Below are positions 57,640-64,000 of a stretch of DNA of 64,000 nucleotides, piece by piece. A program made the translations under genes and the position numbers. The stretch is from Climacium dendroides (lineage: Eukaryota; Streptophyta; Bryopsida; Hypnales; Climaciaceae). The stretch spans positions 12,275,489 to 12,339,488 of the forward strand of contig OX467090.1 of NCBI GenBank assembly GCA_950106755.1, read 5' to 3'. Under the pieces are notes generated by a model that was not told the DNA's origin, made no database searches, and worked only from the letters and a program-made list of their open reading frames with translations. Position 1 is the stretch's first letter. The number at the start of each line of letters is the position of its first letter.

Positions 57640-59960
57640 ATTGATGTAAAAACCTAAATCTAAAAGAAGCATGTATAAGTCCATTACTTAAAAGGCATTT
57701 AAACTAGGGTCCCTCCGCTCCTCTTCTGGCCCAATTTTGTGAATGAGCTTTACCTTAAGGTAAAATTCACTCACATTTTTGGTGCGTCTGCCGAGAGGAA
57801 GTGTGGTTCTAACATGTGGTACAAGTTTTCTTGTTGCTTGTTGTTGGTTCCTTGGAGCACATTGGAGCTTGGAGCACATTAAAGCTTAGAGCATTGGGAG
57901 CTTGTGGAGCATTTATGTTTTTTATTGATTTTGATTTTGATTTGTTTGTTTTATCGCAATTGTTGGGGGGGTTTGTAGATGTTGTTTGCCCTTGTATGTA
58001 GTTCATGTACTTTTATGTACATGAACGCCAAGAGGATTATCCCCCGTTGTTGGGTGGGATCCTCTTGAGTGTTGTTTAGTTGCTTTCTTTATTAGACGTT
58101 TTCGTATTACGGTGAGGCCGGAGGGATGACCGGTGGGACCGTGTATGTTGTTTGAAATTAGGTGTGGACGGAATGATGTCCCAAAACCCTGAGAGATTGT
58201 GTTTGCAGGTCGAATTATAGGTTGCCCATCTTCCCTTCATCAATCCCTTATTTTGTGGTCTAGCCGTGTGTTGAACATCTAAAAGGAATAAAAGGAACTT
58301 TGTTTACTAGTGTTGGTTGGAAGCCCAATGGAAATTGGAAGTGAACGGGTGATGTCGTCCATCTAGGAACCGACACGGGGGTTTCTAGGTGGAATTTCAC
58401 TTCCAAGACGTGCATCGGACGGTAAGGGGTGGACGGCTATTGTGTTTACACTCAGTAATGCATTAATTTGTAATTTCTAACCCAACAAAAATGAGTTGTT
58501 TTGTGTGATATTGAGTGCTGGTTTTGGATCCTCATCCCTCAAAAGTCCTTTAGAAATACTCAAATCATCAAATTTATCCAAAAATTTAGTTCTACCTCAC
58601 TTAATACATCCTACTTTGGAATTCCAGCTATTTTGTGTGTTGTTTTCTACTTCCTTACCTCAAAATAGATTCTTAGACTTATTCAAAATCACCAAATGCA
58701 CCCAAAAAATTAGTTTTACTTCACTTAGTGCATCCTACCTTGGAATTTCAGCAACTTTGTATGCTGTTTTCATCTTTTCCAACCCTAATTAGGCCTCTAA
58801 AAGTGGACCAAACATAAAATCACCCAAAAAATTTGACTTTTGATCACTTTAGGTTCGTCAAACTAAAAGTTTCAGCACAAAATCATGCTAGAGTTAAGGA
58901 TTGGGATGAATTAGAAGACATGAGTGACTAAAATGGAGAATCAAGATGTCATGAGTTCATCTTAGGCAAAAGAAAGCTTGGTGGGAACAAAAGGTCTTTT
59001 TAACTCCGAGGACTCTTGTCCAAGTGAAAAAGTGAAGGTGTGAGGGTTTGCCCCGACTCAATATGAAGGTGCACTCCTTTGTGTTGGTGATCACTTCACT
59101 TTTTTGTACTTACTGTGCAAAAAAGCAAGGCCAGCGAAAGGCTCCGGCCCTCCCATGCCTTTGGCAGTGAGTTAGCTTTCGGTAAAAAGCCAGGTATGGG
59201 ACAAGGCTACCGTTTCCCCCCTTGCTTGCACGGGCACATGGTATGAGGTTCATGGATTGGAGGACCTTTGAGCTCATAGAGCTATTTGATCTCTAACTTC
59301 CAAATGATGATCTTTCTATATCCCAACGTAGTTGCTTAATACATCTTCGGGTCTCATATGTTAAAGTCAACATTACAATGAATAATTAGAATGTATGCCA
59401 GTAGTATAAGTAGAATATGACTCTCTTCCATGGAGCTAGAAGAGTGGTTGCAACCTTGAACCTAGGAGTAGGAAGGATCAATTAGTGGAGTATAGAAATC
59501 CATATGCTTCCTTAGAATTTCCTCATCTCAAAGATGGAGAAATTGGCTAGCTATAGTTAAAACGGATCTTGTTGCCAAACTTGAGGGTAACAAAAATTGC
59601 ACCCCAAGGATGACTATGGAGTACACCCTCAATGGTGATTACCCAGTCAAAGTCCCATAGCCGCCAATCTTCCACTAGTGGAGAAGGAATAACTAGTAGA
59701 GGTAGAGGGAGACTACCAACACCAATTGTAGAACCTCAACCGGTAGAGGAAGAACTTAGAGTAGTCAAATTCGACACCTTTGTACACTTTAAGATTTTAG
59801 GCACAAAGGGCTTGGATATAAGGGCTCAAAATGCACTTAGAAGTTCACTTGAAACCTTGAAATTTCAAGCAAGTAGGGTGTGGATGCAAGGGCTTGAAGT
59901 GCATATGAAAGCTCATTTGAATCCTTGAGATTTTAAGCGGGTGGGGTACAAATGGGTGAG
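57640..59960 (+). mobile_element. possible LTR-retrotransposon remnant
   Basis: GGTGCGTCTGCCGAGAGG at about 57,779 resembles the primer-binding-site region that follows plant Gypsy 5' LTRs. A gag-like fragment at 59,632-59,928 (Ser/Arg-rich, RGRGRLPTPIVEPQPVEEE) is the only open frame of note. No LTR pair, protease or polymerase motif is seen. It also holds a ~133-bp tandem repeat. Weak call. Confidence 0.25.
58496..58870. repeat. ~133-bp tandem repeat, about 2.5 copies
   Basis: CATCCTACTTTGGAATTCC (58,606) recurs as CATCCTACCTTGGAATTTC (58,729). AAATGCACCCAAAAAATTAG-type words and TTTTGTGTG/TTTGTATGCTG also repeat. A diverged earlier unit begins at about 58,496. Confidence 0.65.
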
Positions 59961-60530
59961 TGTTGTTACAAAAGGAGGGGTGACGGATGGGCACAGATAG
60001 ATTATGGTAGTTTGAATTAGATTTTCTTAAGTGGAATAGAATATGGTACAAGAAAATTTGACTTGGCTCGTCTTTTCTTCCTTATTGGTTGTCATTACTC
60101 ATTTTAGACATATATAGGTACATTATAGATTGTACCATCACTACTATATTAGGCATAGCTGCATTGTAATTGGTGGCTCTTAGTTTGTACGAGTAGTCCT
60201 AAAATATCCGTGGGTGGGAAAGTTTTGAAATCTACCAATTTGGATAGTCTTCATGAATGAGTAACTTATTTAACTTGATGAACTTGTTTAATTGTATTCT
60301 TTGAAGACCAATAAATCAAGGCATATCTAGTACAAGTTTTTTGGAATCTTGGACCAAATCATATTTATTTTGTGTTCAGTTGTTCAAGGTACATGTTATA
60401 CCTACCCATAGGTAGACCATGCTATGGAGATATTATAATTCATGAATAGGGTTGTTACAACTCTTGAGCTTGCACAACTTTTCATCAATTGAATAAAAAT
60501 ATATTATCCTTATAAAAAATCTAATGCTTA

Positions 60531-61119
60531 CACGGGGGTACACTACAAAGGAAGTTCATGGGTGAGGAGCAATCAAACTCTAACTACTCATTTCTACTTT
60601 TCTTAATTACTTTCTAATAAACTATAATTTCAACCTACAATTTTGAGCTTTGTTTAACAATGTCTATAGGTTTCTATTGCCAAAATTTCAATCCTAAATA
60701 ACATGTGATACATTATCTAAAAAGGATTGAAAAATAAACTAAAATGACTTGTTTTTCAACTAAAATATTTATAGAGATCACATGAAGATGACTATTATAT
60801 CAATATTTAGCCAAAATAAACTTTCAGTAGAAAGCTATTTCATAGAATTTTTTTTCATTTTTCAAATTTTTTTTCTTATATAATATAGGGGTGTAAAAGT
60901 TATTTTTATCTTTACAGTGTATTTTTTTAAAAAAAAAATTATAATTAATTATTATTAACATAAAAAAATACCAATAATTCAGAACATAAATTTTCAAAGT
61001 AGGAAAAACTATTCATTTATTTTTTTTAGAAAATAAAATAAAATTTTAGGATATAATATAGGAAGTCCAAAATTTGGTCGCTCCTCACCAATGAACTTCC
61101 TTTGTAGTGCACCCCCTAG
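60531..61119. mobile_element. 589-bp MITE with ~37-bp inverted termini
   Basis: The termini share GGGGGT(A/G)CACTACAAAGG and then AAGTTCAT(G/T)GGTGAGGAGC. AATGCTTA is duplicated exactly on both sides (60,523-60,530 and 61,120-61,127). The interior is extremely AT-rich with no ORF. The terminal C(A/T)NGGGGG and 8-bp duplication fit a hAT-derived MITE; a Mutator-like one is possible. It lies just left of duplicon C. Confidence 0.9.
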
Positions 61120-62561
61120 AATGCTTATAAACTAATCAAAGAAGAAAACATTAGGTAGAATATCCAAGATTCAAACCTGAAGTAAGATTTGAAAAGTCAT
61201 AATTGGATTTAGTAACCTATACATAGGCATCATGTACTCATTGGATCAAATATAGACAACATTGGAAATTACATGGTCCGCAACCAAAAAGGAGAAGATT
61301 GGAATGGATATGATGGCAACTTAATAACTCGTGCTTTTATGCCTTTTTCTATATCACCCATGTTTTTTTTTTAATTCTTATTATGAAATGACAATGATGT
61401 TCATAATTTGAGATCCCATTTCTTATATATTAATGGCACATTCCAATTCACTGCATGCGGGACAAAAGTTGCAAATTTGCAATCGGTGTGGTGGCAAAAG
61501 CATGATAGTAGTTGCTTTCATACCTTTTTCTATCTCCACTATGATGTATTGATTGTGATGTTCGTTTTTTGGGATTCAATATTTTATGTCTTTATGGCAC
61601 AATGTAGTATGCCACACACCTAACAACTATTGCTTTTATGTCCTTTTTAATTCTACCTATGTTAAATTTCTATAACCTAACAATGATAATGTTCATTTTA
61701 TTTAATCAAATTCCTTATTATGGCTTCATGGAGCACTCTAGCATGCCATATACATGAAAAAAAATTGTAGGACGATATACGGACAAGGTATTAAGTCCAT
61801 ATACCTTGAAATCTTTAAGGTTCAATCAACTCAAAGAATGTCCAATGGTGAACACACATGTCATTAGAGTGCACATTACTAAGTGTATTTTACTAAAGCA
61901 ATAGGAAATCCAAATGGTCTAGGTGCCAAAAAGCCCCATAATTGAACCAAAGACTCTCACTAAATACAAATCAATAAACATGTACCTATTCTTGAAAAAG
62001 CAACTGTAAGACCTTTATCTACCAAAAAAGATTTGACCCTTCACAATTTTTGTGTATAGTATCCAAATGATGTAGGTTCTGGTGCACTAATATCTCCAAT
62101 TGTTTGTCAACTAAAACATATGAAAATTTTCAACATCTCAAAATGAAAGGCGTTCACAATAGAATGGTGACGATTTTAAGTGTCTGTGCGTAACTGAGCT
62201 AGTCAGGTAGCTGTAATTGATCACCACAGAAAGCGGTTCTATACGGGACCGGCTGTCACTTCCAATCCCATGAGGATCTGTCAAAAAATTGACAGATCTC
62301 TACCCGGCCAGGCACGCCATGGCCCTGTGAACTGAACCTGGACGAAGAGTTTACTTACAATTGCAATTAACAACTTCATTAGCGGCATTTACACAAAGTC
62401 TTACCGTCCACTAGTTCCAATTTTGCATTGCAACACATTGAAGTATATTCTCAAGGTCGCGTTCAAATACGTAATTGACAACTGCGATTGCAATTGAAGA
62501 AAAACCAAACTGTCTTCCTCCGGTAAGTTAAACAGGCAGGAAACTTAACTCAAATGCACGT

Positions 62562-62567
62562 CACGTG
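62562..62567 (+). promoter_or_regulatory. G-box CACGTG upstream of PAH gene C
   Basis: Same GCACGTCACGTGCAC context as at 4,702, about 110 bp before the TATA box. Candidate bZIP/bHLH or ABRE-like site; its role is inferred. Confidence 0.5.
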
Positions 62568-62674
62568 CACTTTTCGAACCCAGAACTTTCCAGACCGGCC
62601 AGATGATTCCATCAAGCTTCAATGCCATCGGCCACGCGTGCTCCGTTTCTTCCTCTGGTGCGTTCACAGCGTTA

Positions 62675-62700
62675 CTATAAGCTAGGACACAACCCAATTC
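62675..62700 (+). promoter_or_regulatory. core promoter of PAH gene C (TATA + ACCCAA)
   Basis: CTATAAGC followed by ACAACCCAATT, identical to copy A. Expected start of transcription near 62,706, giving a leader of about 55 bases before the exon-1 ATG. Confidence 0.65.
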
Positions 62701-62759
62701 TACTGCTCAGTCTTCACTTCTTCCTCCCGGGCTGCTTGCGTGCTTTTCTTTTCTCTCAG

Positions 62760-63712
62760 ATGGCAACCCGCCGAATGCCGCAGGGGATGCGCTCCTGCCG
62801 ATCGTCTTCTGTGCGGGAAGGAGATCATCAGGTAAGTAACAAATTGCATTTGGAATTCTCGTGACTCTCTCTGTGGATGTGTCCTTTCTTCTTGTAGGTT
62901 GTTAATTTCGGTCGATGCAGGTTTCTGTTGTGGTTGTCTACGTGAACACACTTTTTTTTGTCAATCCTGTGTTTAGCAAAAACAGAGCAATAGGTTGTGG
63001 CCCAATCTCTATGACTATGTACAGCAAGCTCTATAGCTTTCATAATGTCGGCTTTATGTTCGGTACTTGCGTGCAGCACGACAGATTTCAAACGATGGGG
63101 GATCGAGTGACAGAGGCAGTGGAGGTCCAGGAGCAGAGGAAAGAGACGGTGTACTCACCGCCGAGCAGAGTGCACGACGGCAGGAGTAGCTCCGCAGCTT
63201 CGATCTTCCCAGGTCATGGTTTCATGCGACAACCCCGCCCGTTTTTATTTTTCATACCTACAACTGGATACTTCCTAGTTAGTGTGCCCAGGCGAGGGCG
63301 CTTGCCTTTGCAGTTCTTTATGCCTGCACATTTCTTCATGCCTACTTTTGCACACAGCCCAAGTCGTGTGCCCTCGCACTGGCCCTTGCCGCTGTTCTTG
63401 CCGTTTCCCTTCCCCACACCTCCACCTCCTGCACACTTCCTAGTGCCTGTGCCCAAGTTAGAGCCCCCACCACTGCTTTTTTCCATGCCTCCACCTAGGC
63501 ACCTTCTAGCTCGCGTGTCCACGCGAGCAGCCATGCGCAAGTTCGCCTTAGATGTGGAGGCTGCAGGCAAAGGCCTCCAGCTTGTGACTTTGGTGCAGGA
63601 CTTGAACATGAACTGGTCATATCCAGACGTCGTGGCAGGCGTAGAGCAGTTGTTTGAAGGTCACCCGGATTTGCTGGTGACCTTCAACAAGTTCTTTCCA
63701 TCAACCCACTAG
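62760..63712 (+). CDS. PAH-domain protein, intact copy C (two exons)
   Basis: Exon 1 is 62,760-62,831 (MATRRMPQGMRSC..., 24 codons). A GTAAGT donor and TGCAG acceptor bound a 245-bp intron, and exon 2 is 63,077-63,712, in phase, for 235 residues. If translation instead starts at the family-wide Met (63,095), it has 205. After an acidic N-terminus comes a Phe/Pro-rich stretch in which a block repeats imperfectly (YFLVSVPRRGRLPLQFFMP and HFLVPVPKLEPPPLLFSMP). One C-terminal PAH domain follows: FALDVEAAGKGLQLVTLVQD, VEQLFEGHPDLLVTFNKFFP. PAH domains in SIN3 bind transcription-factor helices and recruit histone deacetylase. With a lone PAH and no SIN3 scaffold, this protein could compete with SIN3; that is inference. 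No signal peptide or membrane helix is evident. Confidence 0.75.
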
Positions 63713-63826
63713 GGCACCGTGGCCGAGTGTCTGAGGGAGCAATCCTTCAGCTTTTCATGGGCAGACCCGATTTGGGGACTGTTTGCTCCATGAAGTCCCA
63801 GCTCTCTTTGAGCTTTTCAGTTACAT

Positions 63827-63832
63827 AATAAA
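63827..63832 (+). terminator. polyadenylation signal AATAAA, PAH copy C
   Basis: ACATAATAAAGATTGC about 115 bp after the stop, conserved with copy A at 5,896. Confidence 0.5.
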
Positions 63833-64000
63833 GATTGCCAATGCTTGCATTGGACACCCAATAGAAGATTGTGGGCTTTGTTAGTATTCATTGTTTGGAC
63901 GGTGTGACAGTGAATGTGAAATTATGCCTAAACTCGTGGTTTTGACGGGTGAAAATTGCTACAGGATGTGTTTGTGCACTATGCAGGTACTGGATGAACT

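Larger units (their letters stand above)
61205..64000 (+). repeat. duplicon copy C (carries PAH gene C), runs off the window
   Basis: Matches 3,264-6,080 of copy A about 57.9 kb away and continues to the window end. Upstream DNA (61,205-62,000) has scattered differences from A, whereas 62,020-63,850 is nearly the same apart from a few indels. Short ORFs such as 61,408-61,623 are shared with A but unrecognised. Confidence 0.85.

Noticed and set aside
59090..59230. GC-rich stretch with GGCC/GGCTCC words suggesting a tRNA or RNA gene
   Set aside because: No cloverleaf, no CCA-compatible acceptor stem and no B box. It looks like part of a repeat.
62700..63091. Minus-strand ORFs opposite the PAH leader (62,700-62,951 and 62,828-63,091; same at 4,853-5,193)
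   Set aside because: They are antisense shadows that are open in both copies only because A and C are nearly identical. They span the promoter, exon 1 and intron of the sense gene, and have no domain.
1..64000. CRISPR arrays, rRNA or intact tRNA genes
   Set aside because: Scanned by eye for regular short repeats with spacers and for tRNA B-box motifs. Only transposon tandem repeats and the SINE-like motif were found.

Overview
The window is nuclear DNA of a land plant. The evidence is AT-rich intergenic sequence, GT-AG introns, TATA boxes and AATAAA signals, complete plant CACTA and PIF/Harbinger transposons, several MITEs, and a small gene family carrying the SIN3-type paired amphipathic helix (PAH) domain. 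I see no organellar or bacterial genes and no tRNA or rRNA gene. I cannot name the species.

The host content is a decaying array of five PAH-domain gene copies, all on the + strand: A (about 4.8-5.9 kb, broken by indels), A2 (6.9-7.5 kb, promoter and first exons only), B (49.6-50.0 kb, very divergent), D (54.3-54.7 kb, open) and C (62.7-63.85 kb, intact). They share a short leader, an intron, and a second coding exon that opens just upstream of the same conserved Met. A, A2 and C share a TATAA core promoter followed by an ACCCAA motif; D keeps the ACCCAA motif with a mutated TATA. A, B and C lie in copies of one larger duplicated segment. Copy A runs from about 0.54 kb. Copy B is cut into pieces at 18.6-19.5, 44.1-44.9 and 47.6-49.0 kb. 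Copy C runs from 61.2 kb to the window end.

Copy B was split by a nested block of mobile DNA at about 19.5-44.1 kb. From outside in, this holds two elements of one poorly known coding family, facing each other (ORF on + at 21.0-27.1 kb, on - at 43.7-41.8 kb). The left one carries a complete 3,935-bp PIF/Harbinger element (21,882-25,816, TSD TCA). Between the two lies a complete 12,949-bp CACTA element (27,897-40,845, TSD TGA) with divergently transcribed tnp2-type transposase (-) and TNPA-like (+) genes. A further 2.7-kb insertion with short terminal inverted repeats sits at 44,910-47,641.

The rest is gene-poor AT-rich sequence with MITEs (743-1,079; a three-copy family at 8.2, 13.3 and 52.2 kb; 57,226-57,378; 60,531-61,119), degenerate tandem arrays of roughly 180-190 bp period (10.6-11.3, 46.0-46.6, 50.9-51.9 kb) and short tandem duplications.

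Most premature stops in the transposon genes are TAG or TGA codons that one C-to-T transition (on either strand) would create, as expected from cytosine-methylation decay. The PAH copies are instead damaged by indels and truncation.
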